A DNA stretch of 64,000 bases from Datnioides undecimradiatus (GCA_008933995.1 WARS01000038.1:5164010-5228009); one strand, 5' to 3'. Numbered from the stretch's first letter, positions 26,001-46,107 are shown. A program made the numbers and translations. The notes: generated by a model from the letters alone, not told the origin.

Positions 26001-27949
26001 CGCACTGTATAACCCCTCAGGAGAGCAGCCACTGAGAGCTTCTCTGTGTTTACACTTCACCGATGCACCAAGGAGACTCATGCATGCATGAAGGCGAGTC
26101 GCACACACATCTGCTCATAGGATCATGTGCGTGCATGCACAGCTGCATGTTAGCTGCAGAACTGCGAGTCACACTCGCTTCTTTTGTTCACACTCTCTCA
26201 CTGTCATCACCTTGGAGTGGATATTTCCAGGACTCATCCTCATCAAGTCACAATGAGTTGAACCGACAGACTGTGATGTGCTGTGCTGTCTATGCAGTGG
26301 CATCGATTCTGTGCAATGCTTTGGCTAATGCATTTACAAACAATGGTGAACGTCAACACCATTTAGACACCATTGATCGGGGCCCCACCTGGGGCCAGAC
26401 TCATAGAGCATGTCTGGGATAATCAACCCATGCTATAGACAGGCAGCTCAGGCCTGCTGCAGAGAAAGCCCTGTCTATAATGCAGGACCACGCCCGCTCT
26501 CTGCCCCACTGCCTCTTACCAAGCAGCTGTGTTTTTTCTGCATGAGTTTGATGGTGTAATTGGCGGTCATACAACTGTTTAACAGACGTTTACCAATTCA
26601 CAGGATCTGTTGTAATTGTAATTTATGCAACAAGAGAGCATGAACTGACATTATAGGTGAAGGTTTTGAGCTGCTGCTTCCTGTAGCCGACAGTGCATGT
26701 CTGTTCTTTCTTACAGCACAGTGTCGGCTCATGTGTGTGAGCTTTGCGTCTTTGTTCAGAAAAGTGCTATAAAAAGTTAGTTCCTGCTTCCCTGCTAACT
26801 CCGGACACAGAAGTGCACTTATCAGTAAACACGTTGCACAAAGAGGACATGACTGGTGCAACATTTTGAGGTATGTTTTGTTGCATAAAAACATTTTAGT
26901 GTATGTATTTAATATGCAAGTGATTATCAGATCACTGTGAACACAAGACAGAACTTTAAACCTGTTTGAAACTATTTCTAAAAGGAACATTTTCCCCTCA
27001 GAGGGCTTCACAGGCACCACTACTGACAAGAATCAAGGAAATTCCTTTCTATAAAAAAAAAAGGAAGAAACGACGGGAAAGATCACAGAGAGAAAATATC
27101 TCCCAGGGCTAATAAATGAAAATAATATTTTAAGATAATGAGGCACATTCATGCAATCCAGTATAATCATGTCAAATCACATGACTGAGACTCCATAATA
27201 TACCTACTGACTTGGATGGATGAATGCATTATGGCATGGCAATCTGTCCATAGTACAGCAGTTTCATACTTGTATTAAATGCCACACTGCAGTCATATGC
27301 TATGAACTAACATACACATGGCCCTTGCCCCCTCCCCATGTGTCGATAAAAAGCGCCTGTGGTGAGCATTTGTTTCAAGTGACCTCCAACAGAACAGCAT
27401 AGAATGAGCAAGTGTTGCATACTTGCGGGGAACTGCTAACCCAAGGTCTCCATTCACCAGAGAAGGTCTAGAGAGATGTGGTTTGGACAGGAAGTTATAA
27501 CAATGACACAAACATGCAGCCTTAATGTGTGTTTTTCTATTTAGTCTGTGTGTCGCTGGAGTCAAATTTATCAAAAGCTAATGGTCAGGTGTTAACGTGT
27601 GGTCGGCGGTCGGCACATCATGCTTCACTAGCAATGCTTCAAATGTAGCTCCTGGGTGGGTTGTTGCCATGGAAATCCACAGCAGATCCTGTGTTTGTCT
27701 CTGCCAGCGAGTCCTAGGAAGATAATTGACTCTGTGGAAAACCGGCCAGTACCTGCAGATAATATATAACACAGATAACAAGAGAGCGCTTGGTGAATGA
27801 GCTATACTGTGTCTGCTCTCTGTAGCGACAGAGCTGATGAAGCTGCAGCCATGCTAGTGTCAAGCTGCACATTGGCAAACACTAACAATTACAACATTAA
27901 AATTAAAAACATTTACCATCATAGTTTAGTATTTGAGCATGCTTACTCC

Positions 27950-28120
27950 TGCCAGTTGAGGCAGAAGATTAATGTTTCAACCAATTAATTCAGCAGTTGC
28001 TGAGACAGTCCAATAATTGCTGAGATACTATAGTGTGTACCAGAGTGGTTGACCGACCGACCGACCCACTGACCAATATTTCTATTCCTCCACGGCACTG
28101 GCATGGTTTTAAAGTGTGTT
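27950..28120 (+). repeat. Percomorph repeat with GACC array
   Basis: Words AGTTGCTGAGACAGTCC, ACCAGAGTGGTTGACC, GACCGACCGACCGACC and ATTTCTATTCCTCC then CACTGGCATGG follow the order of a common percomorph repeat (CAGAGTGGTGGACCGACCG). Confidence 0.5.
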
Positions 28121-29929
28121 CGCAGCCACCGACTAACTCCAGCTCATCACTTCTAGTTCAGTTACTACTAAATGCAAACCCATAGTACAGTCTGCCAATG
28201 GCGTTTCAACAGCACATTGAGTAACCGTTAATCAATCAATCCCTTGGTTAATCTAAAGACTTCGGGGGAGACAAGCGGCTGCAGGAGACAGATGGTCAAA
28301 TATGACTAAATACGGACAACAGAGCAGAATGTGCTTCCTTCATAATCTCCTGGGTGTTTGAAACATGCCAATAGGACAGGTTTAGTGATGAACATTTGCC
28401 AGGGAGAAACAGTCTCCCTGAGGATAACAAGTATCCAACCACCAGGACGTGACTCAGCAGCAGCTGTTGCCATGGGTTACAAGGCAGGACACTCGTCGGC
28501 TCTCAACAGGCTTGGTGCTGACACATCTGATCCCCCCCCCTCCCCTTTTTTTGGACAGTGACTCCACCCCATCTGCTGCTCCACCTTAAATCCTCCGTCA
28601 CTTTCTCGGGTAGCTCTGATGCAGGCCTGTGTGGAGCCATGCAGCATGCAGAGGGTTGGCAGAGGGAGAAATGGGACATGGGAGGTGTTAATCCCATGTG
28701 AGTGAGGACCTGCAAGGCTTTGGCCTAGTCTCCCTGCGCGAGCCCACTAACCTCCACATCTACCCCTCCTCCTCGACACAGATTAATGCCTTATTAAGAG
28801 CAACTGACTTAACACCAATCCACTTACACTAACATGTAAGATTTGAGGACTATTACGTAGCCTGAGATCAATCTCACCATCAGCCTGGGAACAAACAGCT
28901 GAGTAACTTCGATAATGCCTTCTGTAATTGTTTATCCACCACAGGACACACCAACAACACACAAGTTAGATGCTCTGACAAAGATGCGTCTGACTTGCTT
29001 AGAAATATCGATTTGTGTCCCACCTGATCACACTCCATTCCTCCTTTAAAGCCCAGTCACCTTTCAGTCAAATAAAATCAAGTGCCATTACATATAGGCA
29101 CTGCAATGCATGCTGGCTACAGGAAATGTCAGTGATGTCATGCTAATGACATTAAGGCTTTGTAGGCGGTGGCTAATTTAGGACGAAGGACTGAGTAAAT
29201 CTCCCGCTGAGGCTACACCCTGTACTCTGGGTCAGGGCACACTGTAACCTAAGCCAATGCTCAACAACGCATCAAACCAGATAACAGATGTTACCATTAA
29301 GTGCTTTAAGAAATGTATATGCACATCCATCCATTATATCAATCAACCCAGGCTGCCTTTAGCTTAGGAATGCCTGAAATTATCCGAGCTTCTCAGTAGG
29401 AAGAGTCTACTTCCTGCATTGCAAGACTGTTTTTCTCACCATTGTTTGAGTTTCTCTGCACTAATCACTGGCTTTAAAGTGAGCTTTGTGCTGACATCGG
29501 TGGCTCTCATCGTCACCAACAAAATACCTTTTTGACAGGTCTAACAAGTTGCTTTTATTCCCCCCCCCCTCGCTGCACACAGTAATACAAACTTCATCTC
29601 CTGTCCTGGTAAATCCCTGCAGAGCTTGCTGTGGAGACGTTTAAGCCTTTCAATAGTGCACAGCCTCATCCCTTAAGTAATGCTAAAGGATTGTTGGGCA
29701 TCTGAAGAGTGCAAGATAGTGTGAAAAGTGGGTTAGATTAAGACGAGCAGCCTGACTGCAAGCAACAGCCATATTATGGAAACATTTGGTTATAAAATGA
29801 GATCAAGTTTACTTCTGACGCGTGAGGATTGTGATCAAATGTGCAGCTATGTCGGTTCAGTGATTAAACGTCTACAGGATTTGTGCGGCAACGCCAGAAA
29901 AAGCACTCTGCAGTACACTTCTTTAGTAA

Positions 29930-31067
<1,138 letters not shown>

Positions 31068-32205
31068 TCAAAAAAAAAAAAAAGTCTAAACTACAGGTGT
31101 GTTCCACCTTTAAGCTCGTGCACGAGTGATTTATCACCAGGCTGTTATGATTATGGCCTTAAATAAAGATACAGGCCACCAGAACACGTGCTTTACCCTG
31201 ACTTAATCATTTGAAGGGCGTTGCCTAAATCTCAGTAGCTAAAAAAAAGGAAAAAAATCTGCTGTTAGTTTAACTACATGCGCAACCGCAGACTACTTTT
31301 CCCTCTAATGTGCGTGGTTGCGGCCGCCTTCTTTTGTTCGCCTGCGACTCCTGCCCAGCGTGATTTGACTGCCATCCATCCCGTTATCCAACACACAGCC
31401 TGGGATGTTGCACACACTGGGGACAGGCTGCTCCAGACAATGAAGCCAGTCCAAGCCGTTCAAACATTTACATAACAATAGGAGTTCCCATGCTGGGCAG
31501 ACCAAGTGCAAAAAAAAATATGACAAAAAGGAGCGAATGAATGCTTATATGTAAGAATATTCTTTAAAAATGGGCTTAGAATATCCAAATAATCTTATTC
31601 TAGCGTTGAAATGTTGATTAATGGGTGTCCGCGCAGGGGTTTTCCACATGGAAGCTGTGCAACATCCGCAAATTCACTTGTCACGTACTTCTCCCCTTGG
31701 GGTGCAATCTGAAGGAACCACCGCCCAGACTGGCATTTTGCACATTCCTTTCTGGCTCAAAAATCCGAGTTCAACTCCACATTTACAAAATAAGCTCACA
31801 AAAATGCCCACCAGGCGCGTTCAAAAGCGTAATAATAACCAAAAAAAAGCGCTGTGGAGTCGTAAAAGCATCGTTAAAATAACGGAACCAGGCGCATGCA
31901 GCTCGCCCACAAACGGCAACAAAGGAAACAGGCTGATATGCATGAATGTGTGCGCTTAAGACAAAGACATACCACACCTGCCTCCCTGCTGCCACATTAC
32001 ACCCTGCTGTGAGCTAATAAAACACAAAAACAAGCTGCATTCACTTAAAACCTAAAATATCTCCTCTTTTGTCTCCGCTCATCTATTTGGCACGTCTCTC
32101 CACGGCGCCTGGGTCACATTACTCACATCAATCCTAGTTAAACTCTCTTAAAGCTGAAGACAATAAAGCTTAAACAGTATAAATTATTTGTTGAATGGGG
32201 CTTAC

Positions 32206-32260
32206 CAAAGTGTCGGCTGACGGCTGGAAGGTCTCTGGTCAGTGCGATGCAGCAGTAGTG
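32206..32260 (-). other. tmsb: tmsb non-coding exon 1 and inferred start site
   Basis: A strong donor, CACTTTG|GTAAGC, ends at 32206. About 30 bp upstream of the inferred 5' end is a weak TATA-like TATATCTA (32288-32281). The 5' boundary is an estimate. Beta-thymosin genes typically have such a short non-coding first exon. Confidence 0.5.
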
Positions 32261-32439
32261 GCGCGTCTTTGCGCAAGCATTAGATATAGTCAGAAATATG
32301 CTAATGACATCTGACATCACCAGCTCCCATCCTCCGTGTCCCCCTGCTGGAGAAACTCAAACCCTCCAGCGTCAAAGCTGAAACCAGGCATTAAAACCCC
32401 TGAAAGCAGCCTCATATCATCACCTCCCGGTGGAAAGAA

Positions 32440-32447
32440 ATGCAAAT
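32440..32447 (+). promoter_or_regulatory. Octamer ATGCAAAT upstream of tmsb
   Basis: Perfect POU-factor octamer about 180 bp upstream of the inferred tmsb start. Single-motif evidence only. Confidence 0.3.
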
Positions 32448-32705
32448 AAATCACTTTAAAGCGTTTCTGTGCTCTACGGGTGCCGCGCGGTGCTGACTGC
32501 GACACCCCACCTTTAATGTTATCAGTTTTATGTCAGCATGGTGTTCCTACACGTCTGTCTACAAGCACCACGGCTGTACTTTAGTTAAAAGACACCATTA
32601 GTTCAGGTGCATTTGATCTGAAACGTGTGACTTGAATGGCACATTATTTCTCCACGTCGCTTCTCCGTCTGCAGCTGCTGGGGCCCAACATTAATGTACA
32701 AACAG

Positions 32706-32721
32706 CTCCCCCTGGTGGCTA
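32706..32721 (-). promoter_or_regulatory. CTCF-like site between prps2 and tmsb
   Basis: Minus strand reads TAGCCACCAGGGGGAG, very close to the CTCF core GCCACCAGGGGGCGC. It sits about 0.45 kb upstream of tmsb and 0.7 kb past the distal prps2 poly(A) signal. Confidence 0.45.
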
Positions 32722-33423
32722 ACGTCTCCGCAGCTAGAGGCAATTGACTGTTTTAATATCATGTAATAATGGAGTAAATATAATGTAGTAAACATTGTCC
32801 ACATATTACATTATTTTTCAAACTTTCTTTATCCAGAAGTTTTGAGTGTAAGACAGAAAATTTGCCAAAACTGTGACAAAAGAAGTGCAAAACTCTGAAT
32901 CCTCACCAGCTCCAGACCAAGCTGACTGTGACCTTTGACCTCAGATGGGCCAGAGAACATCGGCACTGAGCTGCTGCTGGCTGCACTACAGATAAGTCAT
33001 TCAGGCAGCATAAATATAAATACAATGATGTAAAAACAGGCCACTTTAAAGTTCAATCTATTTGAACCTCAAACTTTTCTTTATATGATACCATGTGAGC
33101 TGATGAGAGCAGGAACAAGTGGAACTATGACAAGGAGCACTCATAAGATTGTTTTACAAGTACAGTATTGAGTAAAGATAGCTTTGAGCCTGAAGCGGCT
33201 CTCTGAAGTATGAGCAAATAGCTCTGATGAGGTCACAGAGATGTCAGTCAGGGTTATCAGACAACTTTTGACAGGTCATGTGACAAACTGCTGGGTGTGC
33301 ATTTTGAAAGATATTTGCTTTTACCATGAAAGGAGCACATAGTGAAGATACGAATTGAGTTGCATTGTGGGAAGTGTAGGAAAACAGACAATGATCAGTG
33401 GTTCTGTAAGCCATTGTCAAAGC

Positions 33424-33429
33424 TTTATT
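33424..33429 (-). terminator. prps2: Polyadenylation signal AATAAA (distal prps2)
   Basis: CAATAAAGC on the minus strand, about 1.1 kb after the stop. Confidence 0.4.
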
Positions 33430-34085
33430 GTCAAAGAAACAGCTTGAAATGTTACATATAAAAAAATTAAATCACGCGTCCACCAACGCATCCACCAACT
33501 TCTTTTTCTGAATCCACCTACAGGCAAACAGTGAAACCTGCCTCATTGGAACTAAAGTGACCCATTACAACTGTGATGACAACTAATTACACCATTTTTC
33601 TGACTAATCATGGTTGAAACACTTTAATCAAGCTTTCATGACCTTTTGGAACATGGGTAGAGCACCCCAGAAACCTTGTATTAGGCACCTTTCATCAACA
33701 ACGGACCTGTCAGACAGTTTGGAGAGTTGTCACTATGTGTTAGAGCACTGACAGAGAAAGTTCACAGCAGCTTGGTGCGGGGGAAATGATACAGAGGTGA
33801 TGCATCAGCACATTCATGAGGCTCACTATAAACAAAACCCTGAAAAAGTGAGAAAATAAAGTGTGATCTCTAATTTTGTGTCTGTGGTCACATCCACACA
33901 TTTTCCACTTGTGGCACAAGTTTTAAACTACTGTCTGTGGCCTGATGGTGGTGCTAAGCGTTAACTATGATAACCAGTGTAGCATTAGCTAGTTAAGGGT
34001 TAAACTCTATTATTTTAATACTCTCAGCAGCTGTTAAAGCAAACACTTGAAGGGGAAGATGCACATTTTCACATTTTAAACTATT

Positions 34086-34091
34086 TTTATT
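34086..34091 (-). terminator. prps2: Polyadenylation signal AATAAA (proximal prps2)
   Basis: Canonical hexamer on the prps2 strand, about 430 bases after the stop. Confidence 0.4.
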
Positions 34092-34521
34092 ACTTTGTCT
34101 TCACAAAGTAAAAAGGGCCAAAACATTTCGAATCACATGACATCGTGGAATGTCTTATTTAAAGTGAGTTCAATAAGAGGTACAAATAATACATAATGTT
34201 GCACGGTGGACCCTTTGGTTAAAGTGAAGGCCAGGCCTCAGGTGTTTAAGGTTGGCAAGACTGGAACAAAATAACAGAAAAAGAGATACTTATAAATACA
34301 AACTTGGTCTTCAGAGGAGGAGGTCATGTTTCGCTTGGTCTCCTGGGTGAAAATGTCAAAGACAATGTGTGGGCGTGACCTACAAACAGTCACACAGCGT
34401 TGGCCGAGAACCATAAGGCGCCCTTTTCAAGCCTTTCTGGAGGATATGTGGCAAAAAGTGCCAGCTGAGTGGCCCGACGGCAGCGGGGGGTGGAGGGAGA
34501 GGGCCGGGGGTCGCCTGCTCT

Positions 34522-41125
<6,604 letters not shown>

Positions 41126-41350
41126 GTCCAAAAACCCCGCTGCAGCTCGCTCAAGAAATGAAAATAAAGAAAAAAGTACAAAATACGGCAGGTTTCCCCA
41201 CGGAGGGTTTTGAAAATGGGGGAAATGAGGTTGCTAATGTTGCAGCTTTAGCATTGCACTGGTGCAGCAGTGGGGACAGTGGGCAGAGAGGAAATATCAG
41301 GTCAGTGTTTGCACGGTAAAAGGGAAGTGCCCGCCCCTCATTGGACAATG
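41126..41350 (-). promoter_or_regulatory. prps2: prps2 5' UTR and core promoter
   Basis: On the minus strand a CCAATGAG box (41344-41339 side) and a GGGGCGGGC Sp1-type box (about 41338-41329) lie 205-220 bp upstream of the ATG. No TATA box is seen, as expected for a housekeeping gene. A pyrimidine-rich stretch lies 35-65 bases before the start codon in the inferred 5' UTR. Confidence 0.5.
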
Positions 41351-42767
41351 TAGTAGTGCGCTGACACATCAACACTTATTACGCTGCTGTTTTGTTTACC
41401 AAACACATAAAGGCCCATTTCTACGATCAACAACCTCTTTATAGTTTTCAACATCTGTTTTAAGGACTTATCTCTCCAAATGAGCCTTTGACTTACCTTA
41501 ATTTACCCGATTACACTGTATTTAATTCTTTTATTTTGTAGTTTTGTTTTCCTGTATTTCAATATGTGCTATATTGACAAAATTTTGTCATTTGATACAA
41601 TTTGAGCAGTTCAGTATAACATGTACCAATTGGCTTGTTAAAGACTCACTAGTTAGTCATCCTAAAACTGCTATTCATTATAAGGGAAGTAGGCATGTCG
41701 TCGTTTCCATGTTTATAGTGGTTAATTTATCAAATCTTTAATAAAGTAAAGTGATTTAGTGGTATCTTTTACTCATATATGACCCTATACCTACATGTGA
41801 TTACATATAGTTTCTTCTTTTAGTTATTCTTCTTCTCAAACTTAATCTATGTACAGTAATAACTTTTTTGATTATTAATTATACTTTTATGGTAAAGGGA
41901 AACACCTCATTATTACAAACATGTCAGCTCTGTTCACAGTGTTGTACAAATGTCATTTTTTTAGTCATTATTTTAATCAAAGACAACTAATTTTCTTTTT
42001 CAAGTTTCTTTATGAATGTTTTCCTAGACTACAATGTTAATAGACTAAATATGTTCAAGCTCTGGACACATGCTCATTCAAAACAAGCTGTTAGGATATT
42101 TCAACCTGGGCTTCTGCTCACAATAATAAGATTTTTTTTTTTTTACTGTTTTGTAACTCTCAGAGCCAAAACAATTTGTGAGGAGGTGGTCACCTGATAG
42201 CACTGGACTTTGACTCAATCCAACATGCACACTTGTGATATTGGTTCTTGTAATTAGATTTTCCACTCAGCAAGAAGTCAGCTGAGACTTTATGCCTCTC
42301 GTGCGTCGTCTTCGTTTCAGTGGTGGCATACTTTCTACCATCATTGCTGTCATGTGCCGGGCAGCTAATTTACCGTTCTTCAGATCCAGAGATGGGAAGA
42401 TTTCAAATGGAGATATTCTGCAAAAACAAGGAGGGTTAAGCAGCTGTCCTGCCTTACTGAGCACACTTCAGGAATTCAACTACAACCACCACTATTGATT
42501 TTTTTACACTTGGATTGTGCTAACATGGACTTTGAGTATACATTTCACTGGAGTGATACAAGCAAAACATCCTCATGACAGAAATCAGCTAGGTAATCTG
42601 GAGCTCTGCCGTCCTGTTGGGGGTTAAGAAGAGACAACACACTTTAAACCGATAAGAGGATTGGTTAATTGTGAGCGTATCTGTTGAATTGATTTTGTCC
42701 AGACGGCTTATCGTCGATGTGAAAAATTCCTGAAATAGCACCTCAAGTTCCCCCAGTCCTGACCTCT
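41351..42767. other. Intergenic, hdac4 to prps2
   Basis: AT-rich, with no gene recognised. Overlapping ORFs on both strands near 42.27-42.50 kb have no recognisable domain. Confidence 0.5.
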
Positions 42768-42773
42768 TTTATT
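42768..42773 (-). terminator. hdac4: Polyadenylation signal AATAAA (distal)
   Basis: Canonical hexamer on the minus strand; candidate distal end of the hdac4 3' UTR. Confidence 0.3.
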
Positions 42774-45269
42774 TAAACTCTCATACAGATTCATTTCATG
42801 CAAAACCTGCAAAAAGGGGAAAAAACCACAACCACAGATTCTTGTATTTTTCAGAAATATATTTTATAGATGATGTCAGAGATGAAATGTCCAAAGCGTA
42901 GGTCCCAAAGAAAGATTTTTCATCAATAGAGACAAACAACAAACAAAAAATAACTTTTTTATCCATTTACATGTAAACCGAGAATTGCTCTTGAGCCACA
43001 GTGGTTATATATATAGAGAACTGGCCGAAGTGGGTGTGACAATCAAAACGACGATGCCCCTTTTTCCAAACTGATATCCGTCACTTCTCTACTGTAACGG
43101 TGCCCGTTCAAAGATCTCTGAAACATTCTTTGGGAGTCTTTTTTTATAAGGTGTGAATGTAGCTGAGGTTTGGCAGAGCATGTTTCTCTTTAGCACAGTC
43201 CATACATGTTGTAAGTGCTGAGTCATGTTAAAATCACTTATTGGAAACGATATTCAATAAGAACAATATCAAATGTTTCTCAGCGGAGTCATTTGGACAA
43301 AGTCTTTTGAATTGTTTGCACACCAGGGAGGAAGAAAACCGTCCTGCCTGGTGCTCTCGGGAGTTGCCGTGGGAGGTTTTATTCTTTTTTTAAGTCCTCC
43401 AGTGTTCTTCTTCTATTGTGCAAATACATTTTTGTTACATAGACAAGCAGGCATGCTGACTCACAAACCATGCAAAGAGTTAAAGTTGGCGCGAGCAGAC
43501 GGCAAAAACGAAAAAGTAGTATTAAAGTTTCTACAGAAAAAAAAAAATCACTAAAAAAAAAGCCAAATTAAACAAGTAACAAGTGGAATGTTTTGTTAGA
43601 CATGAAAAATATCAACTTAAGCTCAAATTTTACAAGTTTATAAAAAATGATATCAACTTAAAATAAACATGATAGTCGTCTTTAATCGGGTGTTTGACAA
43701 AGCGGCTGACAAATGGTGGTGGGGGGGTCGTTCAAACGTGATTTGATCCACTACTGCTGTTGGATCAGTTGAAGTCGAGCAGGAAGGAGGCACTGATGTC
43801 ATGGAGAGTCAAACGTGATAGTGCAACACATGCTCAGAAAGAGATTCGAAAGATGATCGGCTGATGTTCTCCATCCAAAATGGCTTCCGGTTCCACTTTT
43901 GCAACACACGTCCCCTCTGCTTCTTCTCCCGCCAGCTAGCTACATAAAACGGCCGCTAAACCTCTTTTTGGATGTGTTGTCACAGTCGAAAGGTTAAGTG
44001 CATTAATCGCCCATGCACGGGAGGAAAATGTATCGATTAGGCAACAAAGTGATCAAATGTTTTTGTTTTTTTTACTCTGAAGGTGTTTGAAAAGTCAATT
44101 GCAGTGCCGTGTTATGATTTCACTTGAGGGCAAAACAGTGCAGTCGATGACGAGTTAAATATGCTGCTTTTTTCAAAGTTCATGGAGTAATATCGTACAC
44201 CATACTGTTTGTCGCTCACAATATCATAGCTGTCATTAGTTAGAGTACATTTATAAATTTTCCATATACAAATCTCCTATAAACAGTACGTTATAAATAC
44301 ACAGTTGATGAAAATGCAGAAAGGCCGAGAGAGCCGTAGAAAGAAAGGAAGGAAGGAAGAAAGTGTCGCTCCTTATTTTTGATAAATACAAGAAAGAAAG
44401 GTTTTGAACAAGACGTGAGAAGAGTACTAAGTGTGTGAATGGCAGCCCTATAACTATCCAGAAAACGGATAAAAACACAGAACAAAATCTATGGATGAAA
44501 AAAGTTAGAAAAATAATCTTATACGATAAAAAATAAAAAGTGGACACGCTTACCAAACACAGTTTTTTTTCTGATATCGTAAATTGACAACTCGATGTGG
44601 AAATCATACATGTAGATACAAACAGGCAATACCCGATTACTGCCTCTCAAAATATATTCAATTCAATATACATGACTAATGTTTAGCTCACACTAGCAAA
44701 CCAAGGTAGCTGCCAACCGGCAAAGCATGGGGGGCCGATCGGCGCACGTACAGAAATGCTCACTTGATCTGTGAAGGATTAAATTAGTAAACATTGAACT
44801 GGGTATCGAGGGGCCTTATCTGAAAGGGCCAATACGAGAAGTATTTGTCGACTTGCCAGCTAAGTGGAGTGAAAGTACTACTGGAAATGCAAACTCATGC
44901 TTTGGCTTTTCTTGCTTGGCTTTCTCTTTTTGGATAACATTCAAAAATCTTGCAAATAAAAAAACGTCTGGTCTCTCTGCTCAAATGCATGCTTCATGTG
45001 TTTACAAAGCAATGACTTCAGTTAAAGGGAAGCTACATCAAAGGCTGGACCTTATTTGAGAGTTTTCAATCTAATTTCCTTGGTTGAAGGTCTCCACGTT
45101 TGCACCGGGTTTTTCTACTGAAGCTGGCAACTACCTTTACAAAGCGCTTTTTCTTTTTTACAGAAAAATAGATCCATCCAAAAGTAAAGTAACTCTTCGA
45201 GAGAGGCTGTGAGAGACATAAACGTTGTCTGCGTCACATTCCAAGTAAACATGCTGAAAGATTGTTTGC

Positions 45270-45275
45270 TTTATT
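45270..45275 (-). terminator. Polyadenylation signal AATAAA
   Basis: AATAAAG on the minus strand, 0.83 kb after the hdac4 stop and about 150 bases after the stop of the small ORF at 45665-45426. Could end either transcript. Confidence 0.4.
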
Positions 45276-45425
45276 TTTGTCATTCTCGTTCCCTCCAAGA
45301 AAGGACCGGAAACGCTCCGTCTCCCTCCCTCGTGCCGACTCCTCAGCGAGAAAATCTTTTGACTTAAGGCAATCTTTTCCTGAACAATCCTGAAATCCAG
45401 CGGACCCCTCACCAAGGCACTCCTC

Positions 45426-45665
45426 TCACTCGTCAACCTTTTCAACGGCAGGCTGCTCCAGCGAGGCGACAGTCTTGTCATCAAATCTTTGCAAAAGCCT
45501 ACTCAAACTTCGGCTGACCAAAGTCCACAGTGAACGCATCTCGTAAAATAGTATCTCAGTTGCCGCGATGCCCTTACTTTGTCGGGAAAAACAGTTGAGA
45601 AAAGAGAAAAGGAACTCCCGCGCTGTGTTTGACAGCTGGGAACGTGTGCTGTCCCTGGTGTCCAT
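45426..45665 (-). CDS. Hypothetical 79-residue protein downstream of hdac4
   Basis: Not recognised. An ORF starting MDTRDSTRSQLSNTAREFLF and ending EQPAVEKVDE, with A at -3 and G at +4 of the ATG (strong Kozak context). It is predicted soluble, with two Leu/Phe-rich segments that could be amphipathic helices and an acidic tail. It lies 175-310 bp downstream of an RFX X-box and CCAAT cluster and 150 bp upstream of AATAAA, on the hdac4 strand. An internal AAA|GTAAGG could act as a splice donor. It may instead be chance reading frame in the hdac4 3' UTR; 79 codons is not statistically striking by itself. Confidence 0.25.
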   Translation of the reverse strand: MDTRDSTRSQLSNTAREFLFSFLNCFSRQSKGIAATEILFYEMRSLWTLVSRSLSRLLQRFDDKTVASLEQPAVEKVDE

Positions 45666-45850
45666 ACTGTATGTGGTCAGAAGGCAGCTGTGTAAAGCAC
45701 CGTATGTTTCCGCACCTCTCTATGGCGAGACCTGATCTCGCCCCAAACCGCAAACACACTCGCCCGCTGCCTTGGTCACTTGGTTAGCCGCTGTGGGCTA
45801 ACGTGGGGGTGCGAAGACTGACAGAAAAAAATGTGTGTCTCTGAGCGAGC

Positions 45851-45976
45851 GTTGCCAAGCAACGCCGGTATGTTTTAAATTTTTTTTCCAATTCAGTCCT
45901 CCGTCTCCTGATTGGCTCCCTACTCTGAGGCTGAGCCCACCCCCTCTCCCTCGTTTTTGGCCGAGGGGCCGCCAAT
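45851..45976. promoter_or_regulatory. RFX X-box with three CCAAT boxes (candidate orphan promoter)
   Basis: GTTGCCAAGCAAC at 45851-45863 fits the RFX consensus GTNRCC-N(0-3)-RGYAAC with a one-base spacer. CCAAT boxes: CCAAT at 45888-45892 (plus strand), ATTGG at 45911-45915 (minus-strand box), CCAATCA from 45972 (plus strand). The surroundings are CpG-rich compared with flanking DNA. No annotated-type gene start is otherwise seen here. Confidence 0.5.
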
Positions 45977-46107
45977 CAAGGTGACTGACGTGGTGAGTGG
46001 GGTTAGGGGGACTAAATGAAGGGATCAGTCGAGACTCTTCGCAGCTCAAAGAGGCGTTCTCCGGAGAGGTTAAAGGTAACAGTGTGACACCCTTGTGCTT
46101 CCCTCCG

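Larger units (their letters stand above)
1..29900. other. Gene-free region downstream of tmsb
   Basis: No exon set or conserved protein domain could be supported on either strand. The longest ORFs (137 aa at 9413-9826, 146 aa at 16178-16618, 143 aa at 26598-27029) carry no family motifs. Contents: many CA/GT microsatellites, percomorph dispersed repeat fragments, a pyrimidine tract at 6430-6610, a purine tract at 8755-8830, a small CpG cluster at 19370-19510, and a promoter-like module at 20.9 kb. Confidence 0.6.
33424..34521 (-). other. prps2: prps2 3' UTR (two candidate ends)
   Basis: Non-coding after the stop. AATAAA occurs on the minus strand at 34091-34086 and 33429-33424, giving 3' UTRs of about 0.45 or 1.1 kb. 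A percomorph-repeat-like fragment (GCTAAGCGTTAAC region) lies near 33.95 kb. Confidence 0.5.
42768..46107 (-). other. hdac4: hdac4 3' UTR / 3' flank (extent uncertain)
   Basis: Non-coding on the hdac4 strand after the stop codon. AATAAA signals appear on the minus strand at 45275-45270 and 42773-42768, allowing a 3' UTR of about 0.85 kb or about 3.3 kb; mammalian HDAC4 has a multi-kilobase 3' UTR. The segment 45.3-46.0 kb is CpG-dense and promoter-like, unusual for a 3' UTR, and is reported separately. Confidence 0.45.

Noticed and set aside
26598..27029. 143-codon minus-strand ORF
   Set aside because: No recognisable motif and no gene context.
27658..28480. GTTGCCATGG words near 27.66 and 28.46 kb as X-boxes
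   Set aside because: The second half-site is imperfect and no TATA, CCAAT or start codon is nearby.
42267..42498. Overlapping 65- and 68-codon ORFs on opposite strands in the hdac4-prps2 interval
   Set aside because: No domain, no splice or promoter signals; treated as chance.
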